From Streptomyces seoulensis (GTDB lineage: Bacteria; Actinomycetota; Actinomycetes; Streptomycetales; Streptomycetaceae), in assembly GCF_022846655.1 (NCBI RefSeq), contig NZ_AP025667.1:1587001-1651000 (forward strand): a stretch of DNA of 64,000 nt. Direction: 5' to 3'. The notes under the pieces were generated by a model. It worked only from the letters and a program-made list of their open reading frames with translations. It had not been told where the DNA came from and searched no databases. The translations under genes and the position numbers were made by a program. Positions 1-7,623 of the stretch are shown here, piece after piece. The first letter of the stretch is position 1. Each line of letters starts with the position of its first letter.

Positions 1-74
1 ACCAGGCCGATGATCCCGCCTCCCACGACGAGGACGTCCGGGGCACCGGACGGTTCGGACGTACGTGACGGCAT
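1..74 (-). CDS. thiO: Glycine oxidase ThiO, N-terminal fragment
   Basis: Only the first 24 codons are inside the window; the gene runs off the left edge on the minus strand. The visible N-terminus reads MPSRTSEPSGAPDVLVVGGG followed by IIGL, the GxGxxG dinucleotide-binding start of an FAD oxidoreductase. The upstream leader is a TPP riboswitch and thiE lies 2.3 kb away. Together these point to ThiO, the glycine oxidase that makes dehydroglycine for the thiazole half of thiamine. Other thi genes (thiS, thiG) would be expected beyond the window edge. The assignment rests mainly on the riboswitch and the FAD motif. Confidence 0.8.
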   Translation of the reverse strand, partial: MPSRTSEPSGAPDVLVVGGGIIGL

Positions 75-85
75 GGGCGTCTCGC

Positions 86-174
86 CCCTCCCTTCGCCGG
101 CATGACCCGGATCAGGTTCGTACGGTCGGAGGCCGCAAGCCTCCCTCTCAGCCCGGTACGTCCGGGCTCCCGCG
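86..174 (-). promoter_or_regulatory. TPP (THI-box) riboswitch controlling thiO
   Basis: Read on the minus strand, the leader contains the two hallmark blocks of the thiamine pyrophosphate aptamer. CTGAGAGGG corresponds to plus positions 143-151. CTGATCCGGGTCATGCCGG (plus 97-115) is followed by GCGAAGGGAG. A GC-rich stem with CCCGGACG on one side encloses the first block. The thiO start lies about 12 bases beyond the aptamer, so control is probably translational, with TPP binding hiding the ribosome-binding site. That last point is inferred from position. Confidence 0.95.
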
Positions 175-233
175 AGTGCAGTTACGGTGGCCAGCCTAGC
201 CGCCCGCCCAGCTCACCCACAGGGAGCCCGCCC

Positions 234-602
234 ATGCCCCGCTCGCTCGACGGAATCACCCTGGCCCCCGTGGCGGACCAGGCGCCGGGCCAGGTGGGCA
301 CCGGCACCCGGTTCGCCTACCACGAGCGGGACGGGCAGGTCTGGGCCGAGTACGCGGGCGGCGACATCGTCCGCGGCCACCTGGTCGGCACCCGCTCCGG
401 GGACCGGCTGGACTTCCGGTACGTGCAGCTCCGGCACGACGGCACCACCGCCTGTGGGCACTGCGTGTCCACGGTCGTGGGGCTGCCGGACGGGCGGCTG
501 CGGCTGGAGGAGGAGTGGGAGTGGGAGTCCGGGCCGGGCGCCGGGACCAGCGTGGTCGAAGAGGTCGCCGGCCTCACGAACCGACCGGCGGGCACTGACT
601 GA
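234..602 (+). CDS. Small conserved hypothetical protein (122 aa)
   Basis: I chose the ATG at 234 because AGGGAG lies 7 bases upstream and the longer frame would run back through the riboswitch. The soluble protein has alternating beta-like segments (FAYHERDGQVWAEYAGGDIV, LDFRYVQL, RLRLEEEWEWES, VVEEV). This resembles a small family often labelled N-acetylglutamate synthase in databases, a label I consider unreliable. No signal peptide or membrane segment is visible. It is divergent from thiO and precedes the oxidoreductase at 632 by 29 bases, so the two may be co-transcribed. Function unknown. Confidence 0.75.
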   Translation: MPRSLDGITLAPVADQAPGQVGTGTRFAYHERDGQVWAEYAGGDIVRGHLVGTRSGDRLDFRYVQLRHDGTTACGHCVSTVVGLPDGRLRLEEEWEWESGPGAGTSVVEEVAGLTNRPAGTD

Positions 603-631
603 CGGGCCGTCACGGGACTTAAGGTGATCGA

Positions 632-1864
632 GTGAGCGAGCAGACGCCCCCGGAGGGCACGGCACAGGAACGGCGCGTGGTCGTCGTCGGCGCGGGCATG
701 GCCGGGGTGCAGACCGCGGTCGCCTTGCGCGAACAGGGCTTCACCGGGCCCGTCACCCTGATCGGCGCGGAGCCGCACCAGCCCTACGACCGGCCACCGC
801 TGTCCAAGGCGGTCCTCCTCGGCACCGCCGAGGGCTCCGCCTTCGACGTGGACTTCGACTCGCTCGACATCGACCTCCGGCTCGGCTGCGAGGCGCTCGG
901 CGTGCGTCCCGCCGACCACGAACTGGACACCGCCGCGGGACCCGTCCCGTACGACGTGCTGGTCCTGGCCACCGGTGCCGAACCGGTGCGGCTGCCCGGC
1001 ACCGACGAGACGCCCGGTGTGCACCTGCTGCGCACCCTGGACGACGCCGAGCGGCTGCGCCCGGTGCTCGCCCGGCAGCACGACGTCGTGGTCGTCGGCG
1101 CGGGCTGGATCGGCGCCGAGTTCGCCACCGCCGCCCGCGAGGCGGGCTGCGCGGTGACCGTCGTCGAGGCCGCCGACCGCCCGCTGGCCGGCGCCCTGCC
1201 CGCCGAGGTCGCCGCCCCCATGACCGCCTGGTACGCCGACGCCGGAGTCTCCCTGCGCACCGGCGTGCGCGTGGCGGCCGTCGAGCCCGGCGCGGTGGTG
1301 CTGGACGACGGCTCGCGGCTGCCTTCCGGCGCCGTCGTGGTCGGCATCGGCGCCCACCCCGCCACCGGCTGGCTGGCCGGCTCCGGCATCGCCCTCGGCG
1401 CCCACGGCGACGTCCTGGCCGACGACCGGCTGCGCACCTCGGCGAAGGACGTGTACGCGGTCGGGGACTGCACCTCCTTCCCCTCGGCCCGCTACGCCGA
1501 GCGGCTGCTCGTCCACCACTGGGACAACGCCCTCCAGGGCCCCCGCACGGTCGCCGCGGACATCCTGGGCGAGGGCGCGGCGCCCTACGACCCGGTGCCG
1601 TACTTCTGGTCCGAGCAGTTCGGGCGGTTCGTGCAGTACGCGGGCCACCACGTGGCGGCCGACCGCACGGTGTGGCGCGGCGACCCGGCCGATCCCGCGT
1701 GGACCGTGTGCTGGCTGCGCGAGGACCGCCTGGTCGCCCTGCTGGCGGTGGGCCGCCCACGCGATCTCGCCCAGGGAAAGCGGCTGATCGAGGCGGGCCG
1801 GCGCATGGACGCCGACGCCCTGACCGACCCCGCGCTCCCGCTGAAGCAGGCCGTCGCGGAGTAG
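632..1864 (+). CDS. NAD(P)/FAD-dependent oxidoreductase, ferredoxin-reductase type
   Basis: A 410-residue pyridine-nucleotide-disulfide-type reductase. The FAD motif VVVVGAGMAG lies near residue 16 and the NAD(P)H motif VVVVGAGWIGAEF near residue 150. The FAD-contacting DVYAVGDCTSFP lies near residue 280, and a C-terminal reductase domain follows. This arrangement is typical of ferredoxin/rubredoxin reductases that pass electrons from NAD(P)H to a small redox protein for P450s or dioxygenases. No redox-active CxxC is seen. GTG start with AAGGTG 5 bases upstream. No ferredoxin gene is adjacent, so the electron acceptor is unknown. Confidence 0.88.
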   Translation: MSEQTPPEGTAQERRVVVVGAGMAGVQTAVALREQGFTGPVTLIGAEPHQPYDRPPLSKAVLLGTAEGSAFDVDFDSLDIDLRLGCEALGVRPADHELDTAAGPVPYDVLVLATGAEPVRLPGTDETPGVHLLRTLDDAERLRPVLARQHDVVVVGAGWIGAEFATAAREAGCAVTVVEAADRPLAGALPAEVAAPMTAWYADAGVSLRTGVRVAAVEPGAVVLDDGSRLPSGAVVVGIGAHPATGWLAGSGIALGAHGDVLADDRLRTSAKDVYAVGDCTSFPSARYAERLLVHHWDNALQGPRTVAADILGEGAAPYDPVPYFWSEQFGRFVQYAGHHVAADRTVWRGDPADPAWTVCWLREDRLVALLAVGRPRDLAQGKRLIEAGRRMDADALTDPALPLKQAVAE

Positions 1865-1900
1865 CGCGGGCACCCCGCGCCACGTGGCCCGACTACCGGC

Positions 1901-1922
1901 TGTCGGTGGGGGATGGCAGGCT
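1901..1922 (+). promoter_or_regulatory. RecA-NDp/PafBC-like promoter of the Rv2175c-like gene
   Basis: TGTCGGTG (1901-1908), exactly 8 bases, then CAGGCT (1917-1922) as a -10. Seven bases later comes the GTG start at 1930, so the transcript would be leaderless. The block and spacing match the mycobacterial DNA-damage promoter pattern TTGTCRGTG-N8-TAnnnT, with C instead of T at the first -10 base. Same layout as 6593-6614, 10656-10678 and 52153-52174. Confidence 0.55.
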
Positions 1923-1929
1923 AGATGTC

Positions 1930-2295
1930 GTGACCGAGATTGACACCAAGATCGACGCTCTTGTCCCCGCCTGGCTCACCCTCCCCGACATCGCCGAAAT
2001 GCTCGATGTCGAGGTGACGCGTGTACGGCAGTTGGTCAAGGAGGGCCAGATCATCGCCGTACGCCGCGGCGAGAACCGCGCACTGCACGTCCCCGCCGCC
2101 TTCATCGACGAGGACAAGGTCGTCAAGGGCCTCACCGGAACCCTGACGCTCCTGCGGGACAACGGGTTCACGGACGAAGAGATGATCGAATGGCTCTTCA
2201 CCCCCGACGCCTCCCTGCCCGGCACGCCCGCGCAGGCCCTCAGTGAGAACCGCGGCACGGAGGTGAAGCGCCGGGCCCAGGCGCTGGCCGTCTGA
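1930..2295 (+). CDS. Rv2175c-family DNA-binding protein
   Basis: A 121-residue protein matching the actinobacterial Rv2175c family. It has an N-terminal winged-helix-like segment ([20 protein letters not shown], then [18 protein letters not shown]) and a conserved C-terminal half with [20 protein letters not shown] and ITDEE-like [11 protein letters not shown]. The mycobacterial member is a phosphorylated DNA-binding protein, but the regulated genes are not known to me. I place the start at GTG 1930, 7 bases after a -10-like CAGGCT, giving a leaderless mRNA. A longer frame back to 1672 overlaps the preceding gene and is not credible. It is followed by thiE after 92 bases. Confidence 0.85.
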   Translation: MTEIDTKIDALVPAWLTLPDIAEMLDVEVTRVRQLVKEGQIIAVRRGENRALHVPAAFIDEDKVVKGLTGTLTLLRDNGFTDEEMIEWLFTPDASLPGTPAQALSENRGTEVKRRAQALAV

Positions 2296-2387
2296 CCCAC
2301 CGCGCCGAGGGACGGCGCACCGGCCCCGGCCGGGCGCCGTCCGCACGCACCGCACGCCCGCACACCGATCACCGGGGGACCCACCGC

Positions 2388-3035
2388 ATGCCCGACACCG
2401 CCCGCGCCCGCCTCGCCGACGCCCGGCTCTACCTCTGCACGGACGCCCGCAGGGAGCAGGGCGACCTCGCCGAGTTCCTGGACGCGGTCCTGGCCGGCGG
2501 TGTGGACATCGTCCAGTTGCGCGACAAGGGCATGGAGGCCGCCGAGGAGCTGGCCCACCTGGAGGTCTTCGCCGACGCCTGCGCCCGCCACGGCAAGCTG
2601 CTCGCGGTCAACGACCGGGCCGACGTCGCCCACGCCGCCGGAGCCGACGTGCTCCACCTCGGCCAGGGCGACCTGCCGGTGCCCGCCGCCCGCGCGATCC
2701 TCGGCGACGGGGTCCTGACCGGCCGCTCCACCCACTCCGAGGCGGAGGCCGCCGCGGCCGCCGTCCAGGACGGCGTGGACTACTTCTGCACCGGCCCCTG
2801 CTGGCCCACCCCCACCAAGCCCGGCCGTCACGCCCCCGGCCTCGACCTGGTCCGGTACACCGCGGGCCTGGGGACCGAGCGCCCCTGGTTCGCCATCGGC
2901 GGCATCGACCTGGCCAACCTCGACCAGGTGCTCGAAGCGGGCGCCCGCCGGGCGGTCGTGGTCCGCGCGCTCACCGGGGCCGACGATCCGGGCGCCGCCG
3001 CGGCCGAGTTCGCCAAGCGGCTCCGCGAGGTCTGA
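2388..3035 (+). CDS. thiE: Thiamine-phosphate synthase ThiE
   Basis: ThiE joins HMP pyrophosphate and the thiazole phosphate to give thiamine monophosphate. The 215-residue TIM barrel shows the family pattern: DIVQLRDK near residue 42 (pyrophosphate contact), [19 protein letters not shown] near residue 80, the TPTKPG loop near residue 143, and a phosphate-binding FAIGGI followed by a conserved RALTGADD end. Length is normal. ATG with GGGGGA upstream. Its leader shows no second TPP riboswitch, so any thiamine control here differs from that of the divergent thiO unit. Confidence 0.96.
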   Translation: MPDTARARLADARLYLCTDARREQGDLAEFLDAVLAGGVDIVQLRDKGMEAAEELAHLEVFADACARHGKLLAVNDRADVAHAAGADVLHLGQGDLPVPAARAILGDGVLTGRSTHSEAEAAAAAVQDGVDYFCTGPCWPTPTKPGRHAPGLDLVRYTAGLGTERPWFAIGGIDLANLDQVLEAGARRAVVVRALTGADDPGAAAAEFAKRLREV

Positions 3036-3112
3036 AGCGACGGGATCCGGCGCCCCGCTGTCCCAAGGGGTGGACAGACGCCCGGCAATTCGGCCAAATC
3101 GCCGGTGCCCGG

Positions 3113-4071
<959 letters not shown>

Positions 4072-4127
4072 ACCGGCCGCACCGCGATACGACACACTGC
4101 GTAACGGTCACTGGGAGAGGGGCGTAC

Positions 4128-5066
4128 ATGGGCTGGACGGTCCTCTACATCGCGTTCGGCATCGTCGCGCTGTGGTTGCTGGGCGAGGTGCTGCTGCAGT
4201 ACAAGGCACGGCTGCGCTGGCGGCTGCTCGCCTTCACCGGGTTCCTCGGTGTGGTGGTCGGCGTGCTGATGCCGTCGGTCGTCGTCATCGGCCTGGGCGC
4301 CATCGCCTTCGCCGTCGGCCAGACCTACGTCACGCTGTCCTTCCGCAAGGGCTTCGCCGCGGGCTGGGCCGTCAAGCGACCCGACGACGAGGAAGCCGGC
4401 CCCGTCACCAGGCGCCGCCGCGGCCGCGCCGAGCGCCAGGACCCGGTCCTCGGCGCCCCCGGCCCGGACGAGGGCCCCGACCTCGGCCAGGACCACCCCG
4501 GCCCCGCGACCGCGGCCTACGCCACCGACGGCTACGACCACGACGACGCCTACGACCGCGACGACGTTTTCACCCCGGTCCGCCCCGCCGACCCCACCGC
4601 GGCCGAGACCACGTCCGTCTACGAGCCCCAGCCGATGCCCGACGACACCGGCACCTACGGCGTCTACGGCGACGGCACCCCCGCGCAGCCCCAGCCCCAG
4701 CAGACCGACCAGGCGTACGCCTACGACTACTCGGGCTACGAGCAGCAGAACTACGCCCAGGCGGGCTACGACACCGGCGCCCAGCAGGCGTACCCCGCCT
4801 ACGCCGACCCGTACGCCACCGCCCAGGGCTACGAGGGCGGCTACGACAACACCGGCTACACGCAGCAGGGTTACGGCCAGCAGACCTACGGCCAGGACGC
4901 CTACGGCACCGGCGGTCAGGGCGAGACCCCGGCGGGCGGGGTGTGGGTGCCGCAGCAGCGCACCGACGAGACCTACAACGGCGAACTCCCGCCGGAGCAG
5001 CAGTACCCCTACCAGGGCCAGGCGCAGCAGCAGAACCCCGGCTACGACGAGCAGTACCGCTACTGA
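4128..5066 (+). CDS. Membrane protein with a long Tyr/Gln-rich tail
   Basis: A 312-residue protein. Residues 1-75 hold about three hydrophobic helices (VLYIAFGIVALWLLGEVLL; LLAFTGFLGVVVGVLMPSVV; VIGLGAIAFAVGQTYVTLSF). A basic RRRRGRAER patch follows near residue 100. The remaining 200 residues are low complexity, dominated by Tyr, Gln, Gly, Asp and Ala, with repeated GYEQQNYAQ-, QGYGQQTYGQ- and YDTG-like units. Such tails are probably disordered and resemble prion-like domains. ATG 4128 is preceded by GGGAGAGGGG. Function unknown; the tail would lie on the cytoplasmic or outer face depending on topology, which I cannot fix. Confidence 0.8.
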   Translation: MGWTVLYIAFGIVALWLLGEVLLQYKARLRWRLLAFTGFLGVVVGVLMPSVVVIGLGAIAFAVGQTYVTLSFRKGFAAGWAVKRPDDEEAGPVTRRRRGRAERQDPVLGAPGPDEGPDLGQDHPGPATAAYATDGYDHDDAYDRDDVFTPVRPADPTAAETTSVYEPQPMPDDTGTYGVYGDGTPAQPQPQQTDQAYAYDYSGYEQQNYAQAGYDTGAQQAYPAYADPYATAQGYEGGYDNTGYTQQGYGQQTYGQDAYGTGGQGETPAGGVWVPQQRTDETYNGELPPEQQYPYQGQAQQQNPGYDEQYRY

Positions 5067-5079
5067 GGGCCGCCGCCGC

Positions 5080-6585
5080 TCACGTCGAGCCGCGGAACCG
5101 AGGCCCCTCCACGACGAGTCCGGCCACCATCGCCCCGGACATCCCCGCGTGCGGCAGCCCGCCGCCGGGGTGGGACCAGCCGCCGACCCGGTACAGGCCG
5201 GGCAGCCGGGTGGAGTTGGCCGGGTGCAGGAAGCCGCCCTCGCCCGCCGCCAGTGAGGGGGCCGGGACCGCGCCGTGACGGGCGCCCGTCTCGGCGGAGT
5301 TGTGGGCGGGGGTGCGCACTTCGTGCCAGAGCAGGCGCTCACGCAGTGCGGGGAGAGCCGCACCGGCCGCGTCGAGCAGCAGTTCCGTGCCGCGCCGGAC
5401 CGCCTCGGGGTCGTCCTGGTCCAGGCCGGCGGGGAGCGTGGCCCAGACCACCGCCGCCTCGTGTCCGTCGTCCGGCCGCGACGCCGGGTCGTCCGGACGC
5501 AGCACGGTCACCGTGGGTACCGGCAGGCGATCGCCGCCCGGACTCGCCAGGAAGTCCAACTCTGCCTCCGCGTCCGGGGCGTGGACGATCGTGCGGTGCG
5601 GGGCACCCGCCTCCCGGGCGCCCTCCAGGGCGAGCAGCACGGTGAGCCGGGCGGCGCCCCGCACGCCGGGGCGCACATCTCCCGCGTCCTCCAGCCGATG
5701 ATCCGTCAGCGCGCCCAGCAGCGCCGGGTCCACGTCGGCGACCACATGGTCGGCGTCCGCCACCGTGCCGTCGGCCAGCTCCACGCCCGCCGCGCGGCCG
5801 TCCTTCACCACGATCCCGGTGACCTCGGCGCCGAAGACGAACTCCACCCGGCGCAGCACACAGCGCTCGTACACCGCGCGGGCCAGCTCCCGGATGCCGC
5901 CGCGCACGTACCAGGTGCCGAAGGCGTGCTCCAGGTAGGGCAGGACGGCCGCGCTCGCCGGGGTGGTGCGCGGGTCCAGGCCGTGGGCGAGGGCGTGGCT
6001 GGTCAGCAGGGCCTCCAGCCGGCCGTCGCGCAGCTCCCAGCGGGCGACCTCGGCCAGGGTGGTGGCCCGGCGGGTGCGCAGCAGCCGCTTGTGCGGGACG
6101 GCCGGATAGGGCTCACGCTCCGCCAGCACCTGCCAGTCGGGCCACAGCGGCTCCTCCAGCAGGGGACGCCGGGTGCGGTCCCAGGTCTCGCGGGCCCGCA
6201 CCAGGAAGTCGCCCCAGCGGTGCCCGACCCCGGCGCCCAGCGCCTCGTCCAGCGCCGAGACGACGCCCGCGCGCGAGGCGTTGGGTACGGCGACCTCGGT
6301 GCCGTCCGCGAAGACGTGCCGGGCGGAGGGGTCGACCTGGACCAGCTCGACCAGGTCCTCCAGCGGCTCCTTGCCGGTCTTCACGAACAGGTCCCGCCAG
6401 ACCGCGGGCAGCGGCAGCAGACCGGGACCGGTGTCGAAGGCGAACCCGTCCCGCTCGAAGCGGCGCACCGCCCCGCCGTACGTGTCCGTCCGCTCGTACA
6501 CCGTCACCCGGTGGCCCGCGACGGCCAGCCGGGCGGCCGCCGCCAGCGCGCCCATCCCGGCGCCGATCACCGCAATCCGTGCCAT
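5080..6585 (-). CDS. Phytoene-desaturase-like FAD oxidoreductase
   Basis: A 501-residue CrtI/amine-oxidase-type flavoprotein. The N-terminal dinucleotide motif IAVIGAGMGALAAAARLA is followed by VYERTDTYGG and FDTGPGLLPLP, all typical of the carotenoid desaturase superfamily. The C-terminal FAD signature GGWSHPGGGLPHAGMSG lies near residue 475. No crtB, crtE or other carotenoid gene is adjacent, so the substrate is open. I chose the ATG at 6585 because the dinucleotide fold starts there and a -10 (TAAAGT) lies 7 bases upstream; the frame extends to 6846 without credible start signals. The promoter is of RecA-NDp type, which is unexpected for a carotenoid enzyme. Confidence 0.85.
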   Translation of the reverse strand: MARIAVIGAGMGALAAAARLAVAGHRVTVYERTDTYGGAVRRFERDGFAFDTGPGLLPLPAVWRDLFVKTGKEPLEDLVELVQVDPSARHVFADGTEVAVPNASRAGVVSALDEALGAGVGHRWGDFLVRARETWDRTRRPLLEEPLWPDWQVLAEREPYPAVPHKRLLRTRRATTLAEVARWELRDGRLEALLTSHALAHGLDPRTTPASAAVLPYLEHAFGTWYVRGGIRELARAVYERCVLRRVEFVFGAEVTGIVVKDGRAAGVELADGTVADADHVVADVDPALLGALTDHRLEDAGDVRPGVRGAARLTVLLALEGAREAGAPHRTIVHAPDAEAELDFLASPGGDRLPVPTVTVLRPDDPASRPDDGHEAAVVWATLPAGLDQDDPEAVRRGTELLLDAAGAALPALRERLLWHEVRTPAHNSAETGARHGAVPAPSLAAGEGGFLHPANSTRLPGLYRVGGWSHPGGGLPHAGMSGAMVAGLVVEGPRFRGST

Positions 6586-6592
6586 GACCGCG

Positions 6593-6614
6593 ACTTTACC
6601 GACCGCCACCGACA
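6593..6614 (-). promoter_or_regulatory. RecA-NDp/PafBC-like leaderless promoter of the desaturase-like gene
   Basis: On the minus strand: TGTCGGTG (plus 6607-6614), 8 bases, TAAAGT (plus 6593-6598), 7 bases, ATG at 6585. The -10 fits TAnnnT and the motif fits TGTCRGTG-N8 without mismatch in the conserved 8-mer. There is no ribosome-binding site between promoter and ATG. Confidence 0.6.
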
Positions 6615-6891
6615 GTGACCGAGCCTGGGCCCGGGAGCGGGTGGCCTGAGTATCCGTACCTATCCGCGCAGATGAGTAGCCGCGCGGATGGGCCGGGGGC
6701 CGCCCGGACGGGAGAGTGGAGACACGGCCAGGGGGCGCGGCCCGGCACCGCCGACACGGGGCGGCGGAACGGTCCCGCCCGCCGGCCGCTCCTTCCGCCG
6801 ACCAGTCGGCGGAAGCGAGACACGGGGCCCGTGGCCGGACGGCCACGGGGGACCGCGGTGGGAACCGTACGGGGGAGCACGGGGGAGCACG

Positions 6892-6927
6892 AGGGCGCCG
6901 GACCGGCTGGACGCGGTCCGGCGCCCT
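6892..6927 (-). terminator. Terminator of the ABC-like/YhgE/tetR operon
   Basis: A perfect 13-bp stem, AGGGCGCCGGACC (6892-6904) with GGTCCGGCGCCCT (6915-6927), and a 10-base loop. It lies 14 bases after the tetR stop codon in the direction of transcription. No long T-run follows, as is common in Streptomyces. Confidence 0.8.
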
Positions 6928-6940
6928 TCGCGCGCTGCCC

Positions 6941-7567
6941 TCAGCCGCCGCTGACCCGCCCCTGGAGCAGCCGGGACAGCGCGGAGTGGACGTCGTCCAG
7001 CGAACGCTCCGCCTGGAACGCCTTCCAGTCCAGCGCGGCCACCAGCACCATGCCGACCAGCGCGGCGGCGGTCAGCGGTACGTCGATCTCGTCGCTGAAC
7101 TCCCCGGCCGCCACGCCCTCGCGCAGCACCCCCTCCACCACGGCCACGGCCTCCTGGCGGACCACCAGCAGGGTCGACTGCCAGGCACGGTTGGTGCGCC
7201 ACAGCTCGGCCACGTAGAGCTGGGTGAAGGCCGGGTAGCGGTCGATGAAGACCAGGCCCGCGCGGACCATCGCGTCCAGGGCGTCCACCCCGCCGCCGCC
7301 CTCGCGGGCGGTCCGCTCGGCCGCCTCCCGCAGCGAGGCGGTGAGCAGTCCGACCCCGTGCCGCAGCAGCTCCTCGAAGAGCACCGACTTGCTGGCGAAG
7401 TTGTAGTAGACGGTGCCCTTGGCCACCCCGGCACGCTCGGCGATCTCGTCCACCGTGGTCGCGGAGAACCCCTGCTCGGCGATGAGGGTGACGGCCGCCT
7501 CGTAGAGCTTCTGCCGGGTGGCCTCGCGGCGCGTGCTGCCGCCGGGCGTGGGGCTGGTGCTTTCCAT
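6941..7567 (-). CDS. TetR-family transcriptional regulator
   Basis: A 208-residue TetR repressor. The N-terminal helix-turn-helix spans about residues 15-60 (TRQKLYEAAVTLIAEQGFSA, TTVDEIAERAGVAKGTVYYN, FASKSVLFEELL), an excellent family match. The rest is the helical ligand-binding and dimer domain. It is the last gene of a minus-strand operon after the ABC-like and YhgE/Pip genes. The operon promoter carries a perfect 28-bp palindrome at 10524-10551, so autoregulation of the exporter operon is the natural inference. Ligand unknown. Confidence 0.93.
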   Translation of the reverse strand: MESTSPTPGGSTRREATRQKLYEAAVTLIAEQGFSATTVDEIAERAGVAKGTVYYNFASKSVLFEELLRHGVGLLTASLREAAERTAREGGGGVDALDAMVRAGLVFIDRYPAFTQLYVAELWRTNRAWQSTLLVVRQEAVAVVEGVLREGVAAGEFSDEIDVPLTAAALVGMVLVAALDWKAFQAERSLDDVHSALSRLLQGRVSGG

Positions 7568-7623
7568 GCACCCGATTCTCACAGGTGCGCCGGGCCGCCG
7601 GGCCGCCTCCGCCGCCCCGGTGC

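Larger units (their letters stand above)
6586..6940. other. 355-base gene-free stretch with promoter, inverted repeat and terminator
   Basis: From left to right it holds the RecA-NDp-like promoter (6593-6614) and a possible second, sigma-B-like promoter (GGCT-N16-AGGTAC on minus, plus 6656-6681). An inverted repeat has arms ATCCGCGC (6662-6669) and GCGCGGAT (6682-6689) and a 12-base spacer. Two adjacent copies of GGGGGAGCAC lie at 6871-6890. The terminator hairpin of the TetR operon is at the right end. No coding potential is evident between them. Confidence 0.55.
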
